Source: CAVVVS01 sp963751355
Lineage (GTDB): Bacteria > Bacteroidota > Ignavibacteria > Ignavibacteriales > Ignavibacteriaceae
Direction of reading: 5' to 3'
Length of the DNA: 59,349 nucleotides
NCBI GenBank assembly: GCA_963751355.1
Contig: CAVVVS010000112.1
Coordinates: forward strand, 1-59,349
Part shown: positions 8,288-17,377 of the stretch, piece after piece
Numbering within the stretch: position 1 is the stretch's first letter
How the letters are laid out: each line of letters opens with the position of its first letter
Position numbers and translations under genes: made by a program
The notes under the pieces: model-generated
Seen by the model: the letters and a program-made list of their open reading frames with translations, nothing else
The model's database searches: none
What the model was told of the DNA's origin: nothing

Positions 8288-10330
8288 TTAATTTACTCCC
8301 AGCAATCTTAACCCATTGACACTGACAAATGCTAAGATATAAGCTAATGCGGTAAAGGCGAAAAGTTGAATTAATGGAATCCTCCAACTCCCGGTTTCTT
8401 TCCGGGAAATTGCCAAAGTAGAGATGCATTGCAGTGCAAAAATAAAGTAGATGATTAGCCCTACAATTGTTGCTGTTGTAAACAAAGGTTTTCCGGTTCC
8501 GGAAATGGTTGCTAGTCTCATTTCCTTTATAATTGAATGCTGGAGGGTTCCGGTATCGCCGGTTACTTTAAATATTAATGCGAGTGAACTGACAAATACT
8601 TCGCGTGCTGCAAAGGTAGGTATCAATGAAACACCGACTCTCCAGTCCAACCCTAACGGTTTCATAAGTGGTTGGATGAATTTCCCCAAATCCGCTGCAT
8701 AAGATTTAGATAATCTTTCTGAAGTAATAAGTTGTTCCGCTTGCTCTTTAGTTAAATTTTGAGTGTTAACTTTCGGACTAGGATTAGGGAAATATGTTAG
8801 AAGCCAGATTATAATGGATAATACCAGTATAACCGAACCTGCTTTCTTTACGTATGCCATAGAACTATGGTAGGTGTTGGTTACAACTACTTTTAATTTG
8901 GGGATCCTATAAGTAGGCAACTCAAGGATAAATGAAGAGTTATCTTCGGTATTAATAATGCTTTTTCTAAATTTATTAACCACACTGGCGATAACCGTAG
9001 AACTGACAATACTAAAAATATAAATTGCTGCGAGAGCTAATCCGGCAATCCATGATTTGCTCATGGGGAAGAGAAAAGCCAGAAAGAGTGCATAGACAGG
9101 TAATCGTGCACTACAACTCAAAAGCGGGATAATAAAAATAGTAAGCAATCGTTCCCTTTTGTTGGGAATTGTTCTTGTCGCCATTATCGCAGGTATGGCA
9201 CACGCGAAGCCGGATAACATTGGGACAAAAGATCGTCCGTTTAATCCTATCTTGGAGAGAGGGCGGTCTACCAGCATTGCCCCTCTTGCCAGGTAACCGG
9301 AATCTTCGAGCAGGCCTAAAATTAAAAATAAAATCATAATTTGAGGAACAAAAACAAGAACTGCACCGGTGCCGCTTATAACTCCTGTGGATAAAAAATT
9401 TCCCAGCCAATTGTTTCCAATTAAACTCATTGTTTCCGAAGAAAGGAAACCGAATGCTGAATCCACTAAATCCATCAACGGTTGAGCTAACCAGAAAATA
9501 GAGGTAAAAGTTAATGCCATTATAAGAAAGAATAACAATAAGCCCCAATATTTATGCAGTAAAATTTTATCTATCTTTAAGGTGGATTTATCAAGTTTGT
9601 TTTCACGGTTTCTAATTAACTGTCGATTTAATATTGTTAATTGTTGGTTGGCTTCATCCAAATTTACCGGTTTACCATCGCCAGTAATTTCTTCGACAAC
9701 CTTATTCTCGATTTCTTCCGTTAAATGATAATAATTTATAAGCTCAGTTATTCCCGAACCGGGATCAAAAACTACCGGTTGTTTCTTACCGGTATTGCGG
9801 AGTGTTTCGATGATTTTATCGGCAACTTTAATTAATTGTTCCGTGCCTTCGCCTGTACGCCCGTCAATTTTTATTACTTCGCAATTTAGTTCTGTACTTA
9901 ATTTAACAATAGAAACCGAAAGCCCTCTTTTTTCCAAAATATCAGACATAGTAAGCGCAACTATTACGTTGAAATTTGAATCAATTAGTTGTTTTACTAA
10001 CAATAAATGCCTGGACAATTGATTGGCATCTACCGTCACAACCAACAGATCCGGTACACCGAATCTCGGATGTGAATATAGAGATCCAATCGAAACATCT
10101 TCGTCAGGTGAGTTGGGTATTAGGCTAATGATTCCGGGAGAGTCAAGTATATTTGCTTCAAATTTATATTTCTTTTGAAGTCTGCTTATAGAATATTCAA
10201 CTGTGGCTCCGGGATAATTTACTGTTTTATAATTTTTCCCGCTGAGGTGATTGAATAAAGTAGTTTTCCCTGAATTTGGTGGTCCGACAAGTGTAATTAG
10301 CGGAACAGATTCTATCGTTTCAACCTTCAT
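8288..10330 (-). CDS. feoB: Ferrous iron transporter FeoB
   Basis: 680 aa inner-membrane Fe(II) transporter with a cytoplasmic G domain. G1 is GPPNSGKTT (16-24), G2 YPGATVEY, G3 DSPG (63-66), then a helical GDI region (about 165-245). The membrane part holds the two Gate regions, with GFACAIPAIMATRTIPNKRERL and PLLSCSARLPVYAL. The G4 motif, normally NxxD, reads TMSD (127-130), a substitution at the guanine-recognition Asn. The gene overlaps feoA by 4 bp (ATGA), indicating translational coupling. Members with altered G4 may bind guanine less specifically; transport itself looks intact because the Gate residues are kept. Confidence 0.95.
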   Translation of the reverse strand: MKVETIESVPLITLVGPPNSGKTTLFNHLSGKNYKTVNYPGATVEYSISRLQKKYKFEANILDSPGIISLIPNSPDEDVSIGSLYSHPRFGVPDLLVVTVDANQLSRHLLLVKQLIDSNFNVIVALTMSDILEKRGLSVSIVKLSTELNCEVIKIDGRTGEGTEQLIKVADKIIETLRNTGKKQPVVFDPGSGITELINYYHLTEEIENKVVEEITGDGKPVNLDEANQQLTILNRQLIRNRENKLDKSTLKIDKILLHKYWGLLLFFLIMALTFTSIFWLAQPLMDLVDSAFGFLSSETMSLIGNNWLGNFLSTGVISGTGAVLVFVPQIMILFLILGLLEDSGYLARGAMLVDRPLSKIGLNGRSFVPMLSGFACAIPAIMATRTIPNKRERLLTIFIIPLLSCSARLPVYALFLAFLFPMSKSWIAGLALAAIYIFSIVSSTVIASVVNKFRKSIINTEDNSSFILELPTYRIPKLKVVVTNTYHSSMAYVKKAGSVILVLSIIIWLLTYFPNPSPKVNTQNLTKEQAEQLITSERLSKSYAADLGKFIQPLMKPLGLDWRVGVSLIPTFAAREVFVSSLALIFKVTGDTGTLQHSIIKEMRLATISGTGKPLFTTATIVGLIIYFIFALQCISTLAISRKETGSWRIPLIQLFAFTALAYILAFVSVNGLRLLGVN

Positions 10331-10548
10331 AATAATTTAATACAATCAGCTTCATTTTTTCTTATGGCAATAACCGTTCCTCTTACGGCAAATGCGAGCG
10401 GATCTTTAAAAGCCGAAATATTCATTAATTCTATCTCTTGACCGGGAGTAAATCCTACTTCTAAAATTCTTCTTGCCGAAGGATGTGAACCGTCAATATC
10501 ATTTATGATTCCTTTTTCTCCGTATTTCAATTCAGCTGCAGTTTTCAT
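10327..10548 (-). CDS. feoA: FeoA, small SH3-like partner of FeoB
   Basis: 73 aa, typical FeoA length. The single SH3-like fold shows the hallmark sequence SHPSARRILEVGFTPGQEIELM and a closing AVRGTVIAIRKNEADCIKL. FeoA is a cytoplasmic protein needed for FeoB-mediated Fe(II) uptake. It is the first gene of a two-gene operon with feoB. A Fur-type operator and a promoter lie just upstream, so repression by iron is expected. Confidence 0.95.
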   Translation of the reverse strand: MKTAAELKYGEKGIINDIDGSHPSARRILEVGFTPGQEIELMNISAFKDPLAFAVRGTVIAIRKNEADCIKLL

Positions 10549-10586
10549 GTGATTACCTTAAATAACCGTAGAAAATAAAACATTAT

Positions 10587-10601
10587 TTAGATTTAATCTA
10601 T
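10587..10601 (-). promoter_or_regulatory. Fur/PerR-type 7-1-7 operator upstream of feoA
   Basis: TTAGATT-T-AATCTAT is an inverted repeat with 6 of 7 arm positions matched around a single central base. This is the geometry of Fur/PerR boxes. It overlaps the expected transcription start of feoAB, so a bound regulator would block initiation. The feo function and the Fur-family gene 2.5 kb away support the assignment. Confidence 0.65.
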
Positions 10602-10604
10602 ATA

Positions 10605-10633
10605 AAGATAACTAAGCTTTATGACTTTGTCAA
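10605..10633 (-). promoter_or_regulatory. feoAB promoter
   Basis: On the minus strand: perfect TTGACA (10628-10633), a 17-bp spacer, then TATCTTTA beginning at 10610. The operator follows directly downstream, and the feoA start codon is about 57 bp away. Confidence 0.7.
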
Positions 10634-11648
10634 GCATTAAGCTTATTGCCGTATGTAATTCGAGTAGGATTGTTTTTATTTTTAAATAATGCATAACTTG
10701 AATATTCAATATAACGTTAACGATTTAATAACATTACAAAATTAGAAGAACTTTTTTCACATGAATAACATTCGCAACCGAGCTCATTTTATTCTTATTT
10801 TATTATGAAAAAGTGTAAAAAACATAGTGTAAATTTACGAATAAATTTCAATTACCGGAAAGAATGATTGACAATAATACGATTGACCTTGCGGCATTCA
10901 GGTTAAAGTTGGCTGATTATTCCATTAACTCCGGCAAAGCGATATTTAATGTTAAGACCATATTCTCTTTAGCAAGGACTTACTAATTCTTTTATTATAG
11001 CTGCTAAATTTAAATTTATAATGCATCATCTAAGGTGATGTTGAATATTTATCTACAATAATTAACTGCCAAAGGTGGTATAAACCCATTTGAAATCTCG
11101 CAAAGTGACGATGTCAGAATTAGGCGTAAAATGATTGTAAAATCAAGTTGAGCAATATCGAAATCTTTGTAAAGGATTTATAACATGATTGCATTCATAT
11201 GATTGCTGGGTAAAGTAAATAATCATATAAATTTATTATCATCCCTGAATAAGATATTCAACATGTATTGTCTAGATATTTAAAGAAAAATAGTTAATTC
11301 ACTTTCTTATAACCTCCTAAAGTATTATTTTAGTAAAAATAAGTCCGTTTATTACAAAATGAAAAGCTTTAAGTAAGTATTATGATGGTAAAATGAACTG
11401 ATGAATTCTCACTAAAAGGGTCGTATCATCACAACAAAGTTTTAATTCATGAAAGAATAAAATATAAAACTATAGAGATGACTATTTAGATGAGTTTTAC
11501 CGGTATAAAAACCCTAGCTTTATTCTTTAATATAATCTTCTTCCGATTAAATATGCTCTGATTGACATTGAAGGATTTTAACGTTGTTTCATTAAGATTT
11601 TTAGATCAATTATGATTAGACTGAATCGTATACGAAGGGAGTAGTGAA
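10634..11648. other. 1-kb intergenic stretch, mostly without recognisable content
   Basis: Between the divergent feoA and sensor-kinase genes. It is very AT-rich and holds one possible 40-codon frame (10864-10986). I see no tRNA, riboswitch, strong hairpin or IS fragment. The 3' part presumably carries the kinase promoter, but no convincing -33/-7 pair stands out. Confidence 0.5.
10864..10986 (+). CDS. Possible 40-aa small protein
   Basis: ATG preceded by CCGGAAAGA, then MIDNNTIDLAAFRLKLADYS... to a TAA stop. The composition looks protein-like, with a helix-compatible LAAFRLKLADY. It is short enough to arise by chance, though, and has no recognisable family. It could be an independent small protein or the remnant of a larger gene. 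It stands alone, 660 bp upstream of a sensor kinase on the same strand. Confidence 0.25.
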   Translation: MIDNNTIDLAAFRLKLADYSINSGKAIFNVKTIFSLARTY

Positions 11649-13349
11649 TTGGCAGAAGACGTTAAAAAATTATTAAATGATAAGGAGAATAAACAGGCAG
11701 CAAATGTAATGTATCAAACTAATCCCTTAACAAACTTACTTTTTCCTTCGGAGGAAAATAGTAATGTAATATATTCTATCCTTGATATGGCAGACGTAAT
11801 TTTAATTATTTTGGATAAGAATAAAATTGTGCACTATTTAAATAAAAAAGCTTGTAATATTTTAGGATATAAGAGAGAAAATGCGCTGAATAAAAATTGG
11901 GATGGGCTGTTTATACCGGAAAGAATAAAAACAGAGCTTTGGACTCATGTGGAGAAACTTTTTAATTCACAGGATTTAGTAGAAGATTATTTTGAAAAAC
12001 CGATTATTATCGGAAATGGCGAAGAAAGATTAATAGGCTGGCACAATTCTTCTATTAAGAATGATAAAGGAGAAGTAGAATATATTATAAGCTCGGGACA
12101 TGATATAACCCGTGAGAAAAAAGAAGAGAAAATACAAAAAGTAATTCTGAGTATATTAGAAGCTGCAAATACGGAAGTGAATTTAATAGATTACTTTAAA
12201 TATATTCATACTTCGGTCGGACAGTTGATGCCTGTCGAGAATTTTTATATTGCTCTATATGATAAAGAGAAAAAACTTCTCTCTTTCCCTTATTTTGTAG
12301 ATAAGTATGATAAACAACTACCTTCGGAACAAATCGGAAATGGCTTAACGGGATATGTTTTAAAAACGGGCAAAGCGAGTCTAATTAATAGTGACTTAGA
12401 TAAAGAACTGGTAAAAAAAGGGGATGCAGAATTAATTGGTTCGCCCTCTCGAATATGGCTCGGTATTCCTTTGAAAAACGATGGAAATACGATAGGGGTT
12501 CTAGTTGTTCAAGATTATGAAAATGAGAATACGTACGGTGAAAGAGAAAAAGAAATATTAGAAGTAATTTCTTATGCAATTTCGCGTGCTATTGAAAAAA
12601 AACGAGTGGATGAAGAAAGAAATGAGCTTATTAAAAAATTGCAGGATTTAAATATTTCAAAAGATAAATTGTTCTCGATGATATCGCATGATCTTCGAAG
12701 TCCTTTTAATTCGTTACTTGGCTTTTCGGAAATATTAACTACCGAGTACGATACACTTACGCATGATGAAATTCAGGAATATTTAAAAGTTATATATGAT
12801 GCATCAAAAAATCTATACGGAATGACGAATAACCTGCTCCATTTTTCACGTTTTCAGATGGGCAGATTTGAATATAAACCTGAAAGATTAAAACTTGATA
12901 GTATGATTGAACGATGTCTTAATCTCGTAAAAGGTAATGTTGTTAAGAAGCAAATTAACTTGTCAATTGAAGTGATTCAAGCTAACGATATTTTTGCCGA
13001 TGAAGATATGGTTAGTTCGGTTCTTCAAAATTTACTTTCGAATGCAATTAAATTTACAAATAGAGGCGGGGATGTAACGATTCGCTCGAGAAAGATTGTC
13101 GCCTCGAATGGACCGAATTACGTTGAAGTTGTTGTCGAGGATACCGGAATAGGTATGAGCGAAGAAGCCATGTCTAAAATATTCAAGGATTCAATATACT
13201 CCACGCCAGGAACCGAGAAAGAATACGGTACAGGCTTAGGGTTATTGTTAGTGAAAGAGTTTGTTGAAAAGAATGGAGGCAAAATTTCTGTTCACAGCCA
13301 GTTACATAAGGGGTCGTCGTTTATTTTTACTCTTCCGGCTGCTCCTTGA
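11649..13349 (+). CDS. Soluble PAS-GAF sensor histidine kinase
   Basis: 566 aa, TTG start with CGAAGGGAG upstream; no membrane segment, so it senses inside the cell. Order: PAS domain with PAC tail (about 38-155, IILDKNKIVHYLNKKACNILGYKRENAL); GAF domain (about 170-315, IGNGLTGYVLKTGKASLINSD, IWLGIPLK); HisKA with phosphoacceptor H347 in MISHDLRSPFNSLLGF; HATPase with NLLSNAIKF (N box), VEDTGIGMS (G1) and YGTGLGLLLVKEF (G2). The catalytic half is strongly similar to the next kinase gene (13760), suggesting duplication. No response regulator is adjacent. The ligand is unknown. Confidence 0.93.
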   Translation: MAEDVKKLLNDKENKQAANVMYQTNPLTNLLFPSEENSNVIYSILDMADVILIILDKNKIVHYLNKKACNILGYKRENALNKNWDGLFIPERIKTELWTHVEKLFNSQDLVEDYFEKPIIIGNGEERLIGWHNSSIKNDKGEVEYIISSGHDITREKKEEKIQKVILSILEAANTEVNLIDYFKYIHTSVGQLMPVENFYIALYDKEKKLLSFPYFVDKYDKQLPSEQIGNGLTGYVLKTGKASLINSDLDKELVKKGDAELIGSPSRIWLGIPLKNDGNTIGVLVVQDYENENTYGEREKEILEVISYAISRAIEKKRVDEERNELIKKLQDLNISKDKLFSMISHDLRSPFNSLLGFSEILTTEYDTLTHDEIQEYLKVIYDASKNLYGMTNNLLHFSRFQMGRFEYKPERLKLDSMIERCLNLVKGNVVKKQINLSIEVIQANDIFADEDMVSSVLQNLLSNAIKFTNRGGDVTIRSRKIVASNGPNYVEVVVEDTGIGMSEEAMSKIFKDSIYSTPGTEKEYGTGLGLLLVKEFVEKNGGKISVHSQLHKGSSFIFTLPAAP

Positions 13350-13759
13350 TTTTAATATTTTAGTAAAAAATACACTGTTTATAATATCCTGGTGATAATT
13401 ATATTTGGCAGAAGAAAATTAGCAAAACTGTCAATAAGTTTTCTTTAAAAATGATAATTAAATAAATAATTTTATTTGTTTGAACAATAATTGAATGTGA
13501 AAATCATTAAAAGCACTCTTTCCCATTAGGCGAAAGATTAATATTAAATTTTGGATTATGTTCAGAAGTTTTATTTTTAATAATTCCGATTTATCGTATG
13601 TTTTTTCATTTCACTTTATTTTCAATAAGTAAAACGGATTTTTGTTTTGTACTATTAAAAAACGAATGTTATTGAATCATATAAAATAAAGTATATATCT
13701 TGTCTACTATAAAAAACTATTTATAGTAGAAAAATTTACTATTAAGTGAAATTTGATCG
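13350..13759. other. Spacer between the paired kinase genes
   Basis: 410 bp of AT-rich DNA. Apart from the inverted repeat at 13704-13729 nothing is recognisable. The two kinases are therefore probably separate transcription units rather than one operon. Confidence 0.5.
13704..13729 (+). promoter_or_regulatory. Perfect 10-bp inverted repeat in front of the second kinase
   Basis: CTACTATAAA / TTTATAGTAG around a 6-nt loop, ending 30 bp before the start codon. It could be an operator for a dimeric regulator or a leader hairpin. It lacks the G/C content of a terminator. Confidence 0.45.
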
Positions 13760-15340
13760 ATGCAAACTTCCATAGTTAATAAAAGCCTACTTGAGCAAAC
13801 TTTTAATGAAACCCCCATCGGTATTATAATACTAAAATTTAGTGATAAGGTAATCATAGAGGCTAACCAAACTATACTTAACACTTTAAAATTTAAAAAA
13901 GAAGAACTTTTTGAGAAAACTATTGCAGAAACCGGAATTTTAGAAAAGGAAATTTTAGACCTACTATCTAATCAATCACAAATTTGTGAATATGAAATTA
14001 ATATCAGAAATAAATTTGGCAAGACATTCAATTCCGCTCTTTCGTCAAAATTTTTATTCACTGGAAACGAAAGATATACTGTTTTATTTATTCGTTGCAG
14101 TAATGATAAAGTAAATACGCGGAATAATAAAAATGATAACATGATAAAATATAATCCATTAATCTCGGTTCTCGATGAAGGAATAATTTTATTTAATGAT
14201 AAAGAGCAAATAGAAGCGGTAAATTCAAAGGCCGAAAAAATATTAGGGATTTCACAAGATAAATTAATAGGTGCAACTTCAGTTTTCCGGGACTGGAAAG
14301 TAATTGGTGAGAACGGTACGCTTCTTCCTGTTGCTCAACATCCGGAAGTGATTACTTTTAATACTGGAAAGCCTGTTATAAAAAAAGTTATCGGTATTAA
14401 CAAACCTGAAAACAAAACACTTTGGCTCTCAATTAATTCCAAACCAATTTTTAATGAAGGGACAGAAAAACCGGCGGGGGTTATCGTTTCATTTAGAGAT
14501 ATAAACCGGGAGAAAATATCGGGAATAGAGTCAAATAGTTATAACATGAGTTTACAAAAAAAACTCGACATGTATCTTACAAAAATCGAGGAATTAAAGA
14601 ATGCGAATAAGGAATTAAATGAATCGGAGCAAAATTTATTGAAGTTAAATGCTGATAAGGATAAAATGTTCTCAATTCTATCACATGATCTTCGCAGTCC
14701 ATTCGAGGCTTTATTAGGATTTTCGGAAATGATTTCGAATGATTTTAATGATCTGAGTAAAAAAGAAATTATTTATTATGCTAAAAGCATTAATAATTCT
14801 GCAAAACATTTGCTTAGTTTGCTCGATAATCTTTTACACTGGTCGAGGATTCAATCCAATACTATCGAACACTCGCCTGAAAACCTGAACTTAATTGAAA
14901 AAATAAAAGCAGTAATAGACCTAATGAACGGCAATGCGATGAAAAAAAATATTTACCTCTATTATGACGGCTGCGAGAAAGTGAATGTTTGGGCTGATGA
15001 AAATATGTTGCAATCGGTTTTGCAAAATTTAATTTCCAACGCATTAAAATTTACCGAACAGGGAGGAGAAGTTAGAATTTCTGCAATAATTAGAGGAGCG
15101 GATGCTGAGGTTTCGGTTGCCGATACCGGGATCGGTATGGGTGATAAAGAATTAAAAAACCTTTTTAAGATTGAGAAGAAAATCTCTTCCAGACCAGGAA
15201 CCGAAAAAGAAAAAGGCACAGGCTTAGGATTAATACTTTGTAAAGACCTAATAGAAAAAAACAGCGGTAAAATATCGGTAACAAGTGAAGAAGGTATGGG
15301 CACACAATTCACTTTTACCCTCCCTCTTGTAAAAAATTGA
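13760..15340 (+). CDS. Soluble two-PAS sensor histidine kinase
   Basis: 526 aa without membrane segments. Two PAS-like domains (about 12-115, and 125-250 with ILDEGIILFNDKEQIEAVNSKAEKILG) lead through a coiled linker (about 265-298) to HisKA with H309 in ILSHDLRSPFEALLGFSEM. The HATPase domain carries NLISNALKFTEQGG, VADTGIGMGDKEL and KGTGLGLILCKDL. Compared with the kinase at 11649, the GAF module is replaced by a second PAS, but the catalytic core and the PGTEKE.GTGLGL segment are shared. Partner regulator and signal are unknown. Confidence 0.92.
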   Translation: MQTSIVNKSLLEQTFNETPIGIIILKFSDKVIIEANQTILNTLKFKKEELFEKTIAETGILEKEILDLLSNQSQICEYEINIRNKFGKTFNSALSSKFLFTGNERYTVLFIRCSNDKVNTRNNKNDNMIKYNPLISVLDEGIILFNDKEQIEAVNSKAEKILGISQDKLIGATSVFRDWKVIGENGTLLPVAQHPEVITFNTGKPVIKKVIGINKPENKTLWLSINSKPIFNEGTEKPAGVIVSFRDINREKISGIESNSYNMSLQKKLDMYLTKIEELKNANKELNESEQNLLKLNADKDKMFSILSHDLRSPFEALLGFSEMISNDFNDLSKKEIIYYAKSINNSAKHLLSLLDNLLHWSRIQSNTIEHSPENLNLIEKIKAVIDLMNGNAMKKNIYLYYDGCEKVNVWADENMLQSVLQNLISNALKFTEQGGEVRISAIIRGADAEVSVADTGIGMGDKELKNLFKIEKKISSRPGTEKEKGTGLGLILCKDLIEKNSGKISVTSEEGMGTQFTFTLPLVKN

Positions 15341-16151
15341 TCCCCTCGCATAAAATTGTAAATCACAAATTCAGATAAGAAAAAATATTAATTAGTCATT
15401 TTAAGCATTTATAAGAAATAACTCATCTTTGTTGTTTCAAACTTGAAAAAGTATGTCATTTTCTAGTTGTCTTTGAAAACTACATCCCTCCAAAGACCAG
15501 CATGCAAGTTCAGCATCACAGGTTTGTAACATGAGTTAATTATTAAATGTTTTTTAGAATAAATTGACTTAAATAATTATTTTCTGAGTTAAGATAAAAG
15601 CCCTGAATAATCGGAAATTGTAGCTTAAATTAAGCCAGCCGATGATAGATCGCCGGAAAGAAACTGACATGAATGCAAACGAAGCAAATAAGATTTAACC
15701 GACGTTTTGCAGACAAATCAAAAGAAGATTTTTAAATTATTGCTCTGATCAGGTTTCTCCATGATTTATTTCAGCAGAAAAATGGTTACCGAATTAACGG
15801 AACTTTTTGTAACTCATTACGTCTATTATAGAAAGTGATAATAATTGCCCCTATTAGGATGGCAGTAAAAGTTGATATTTGTAATTATTTTTAGTATATA
15901 AAAACAATAAAGAAAGGAGGATACTTGTTGAAGCAATTTTTAAAGGTACCGAAGGATTGCATAGTAATATTGTGAATGTTTAATTAACATCTATTAGCAA
16001 GATTAATATAGCTATAGGAGGGATACGACACTTTTTTACCTTGAGGATAATTTTTTATTATGAACATCCATTATCCTTTTAGAAGTTATAAAAAACAACT
16101 TCGAAAAATTTTGTTCCTTAGGTTAATGAATTTATTAGAAAGGCAAGAGCA
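15341..16151. other. 0.8-kb intergenic stretch
   Basis: No convincing gene. An 8-bp stem (AGGATAAT at about 16044 and ATTATCCT at about 16071, followed by TTTT) could act as a weak terminator. An AAAGGAGG ribosome-binding-like motif near 15914 is followed by TTGTTGAAGCAA, but that frame is very short. A short ATG frame from 16060 overlaps the next gene out of phase and is not called. Confidence 0.4.
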
Positions 16152-16385
16152 ATGGAGACCATTTTTGACCACAATGTAACAGGAATAGAAATAGAAGTGT
16201 TGAACTCCTTTATACCGAGTAGAGTGATAAGAAATAAAGAAAAATATATGGTGAATATCGATATTGATAAAAGCAATGCCGATCTTTATCATCTTTACCT
16301 GTTGAGGGGTGAAATACTTAAAGCTGAGTATTATCTAAAAAGGATTAAGGATCCAAAATACAAATACTTACTTTCTTCATTTTAA
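16152..16385 (+). CDS. Hypothetical 77-aa protein
   Basis: METIFDHNVTGIE... ends YYLKRIKDPKYKYLLSSF. It has no signal peptide or membrane segment, and is charged with a helical second half (ADLYHLYLLRGEILKAEYYLKRIKD). GAAAGGCAAGAGCA before the ATG gives a plausible ribosome site. I do not recognise a family. It is isolated in gene-poor DNA after the paired kinases, on the same strand. The opposite-strand frame (16086-16292) has poor composition and is taken as a shadow. Confidence 0.45.
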   Translation: METIFDHNVTGIEIEVLNSFIPSRVIRNKEKYMVNIDIDKSNADLYHLYLLRGEILKAEYYLKRIKDPKYKYLLSSF

Positions 16386-16814
16386 CATTTGAGTAGAATT
16401 TTATGAATTCACGCAGTAATTTATTCCATTAAATTATATCTTTTATATAACAATATGGAAAAATAAAAGAATAATATATCCCACATTCTTTGACTCTATT
16501 CTAAAATATAAATTTTATTTATCATGTGTTATTAAAAGTGAGTTTATTTTAAGGATTGTTCATCCGGTAAGGTGAGGCGTGTTTCTCTTATAAATTCAAA
16601 TAATATCGTCCAGATCATTATTTCCCCTAATCTAATTCAAACTAAATGTTAAACTGCAGAAAATCTCTATGCTTTTTGGGAGAAGAATGCTTGTATCTGG
16701 ATCTATGAATTTAAGAATTTAATTATCTTCATTTATTGACAGAGAAGAAATGATGAAGAGGAGTTTCTCCATATCCCCGATATTCCCCCGCACTATTTAG
16801 ATTTTAATAACTAT
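16386..16814. other. Intergenic stretch between convergent small genes
   Basis: About 430 bp, AT-rich. I see no terminator with a good U-tract, no RNA gene and no repeat shared with the rest of the window. Confidence 0.45.
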
Positions 16815-17039
16815 CTAAGTCTCGATATCTTTTTTTATTTGATCAAACTGTTTTTTAGTAATCTCACCTTTAGCATACCTTTTTTTGAGGATATCCAGTG
16901 GCGTCTCCGCATGGGAAAGCGGCCGATTATTTTGCTGTTTACTCTTTGAACTTACTATCAACCAAAAGACTAGAACGAGAACTATAATCCAAAAAATCCA
17001 GCCGAACCACATGCCTCCCCAAAACATGTTATGAAACAT
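16815..17039 (-). CDS. SHOCT-domain single-pass membrane protein
   Basis: 74 aa. One transmembrane helix rich in aromatic residues (about 8-30, MWFGWIFWIIVLVLVFWLIV) is followed by a polar linker and a C-terminal SHOCT motif (46-73, TPLDILKKRYAKGEITKKQFDQIKKDI). SHOCT is a short bacterial oligomerisation-type module found at protein termini. Small Trp-rich membrane/SHOCT proteins of this kind often occur near metal or redox genes, but no function is established. It is transcribed divergently from the b561-yceI operon. Confidence 0.8.
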   Translation of the reverse strand: MFHNMFWGGMWFGWIFWIIVLVLVFWLIVSSKSKQQNNRPLSHAETPLDILKKRYAKGEITKKQFDQIKKDIET

Positions 17040-17377
17040 TTTAGTGCTCCGAATGAAATTAATTAATATTGTTTATCTTTAAGTTTACGAATATAATCAA
17101 TAACTTCCCAGCGCTGTTTTTTCTTAAATTAATTTATAAACCTTGTTTAAAGAAGAATCGGTAAAAAGTGTTCCAATAGTTGTGACACTTATCATTATCC
17201 CAAAAATCCGTCTTGTAAAATAAAAATTTACTATATAATTTCGTTCTCAAAATTCGGAGAGCAACGCGTATAATTAATTGTTAAAAGCTTTTAGTTATTA
17301 ATTCCTGGAAAATAAACAGCTTTTAACAATTAATTATGTGCGTTGCTTTTTTATTTTTAAACACATTAGGAGTATAG
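17040..17377. other. Divergent control region with a long hairpin
   Basis: 338 bp between the divergent SHOCT and b561 genes. It must hold both promoters, though I cannot place them securely. The dominant structure is the hairpin at 17260-17347. Confidence 0.5.
17260..17347 (+). terminator. Long leader hairpin with T-run (attenuator-like)
   Basis: Arms 17260-17289 and 17318-17347 are 30 bases each and pair at 28 of 30 positions around a 28-nt loop. CTTTTTTATTTTT follows at once. The structure ends 30 bp before the start codon of the b561 gene. A terminator this close upstream of an open frame, with no same-strand gene immediately before it, suggests leader attenuation. A miniature inverted-repeat insertion is the alternative. 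Confidence 0.6.

Noticed and set aside
9111..9548. 145-aa minus-strand frame inside feoB
   Set aside because: Shadow of feoB on the same strand in another phase.
16060..16179. Short frame MNIHYPFRS... overlapping the 77-aa gene
   Set aside because: 39 codons, no ribosome site, and out of phase with a better candidate; it also spans a hairpin arm.
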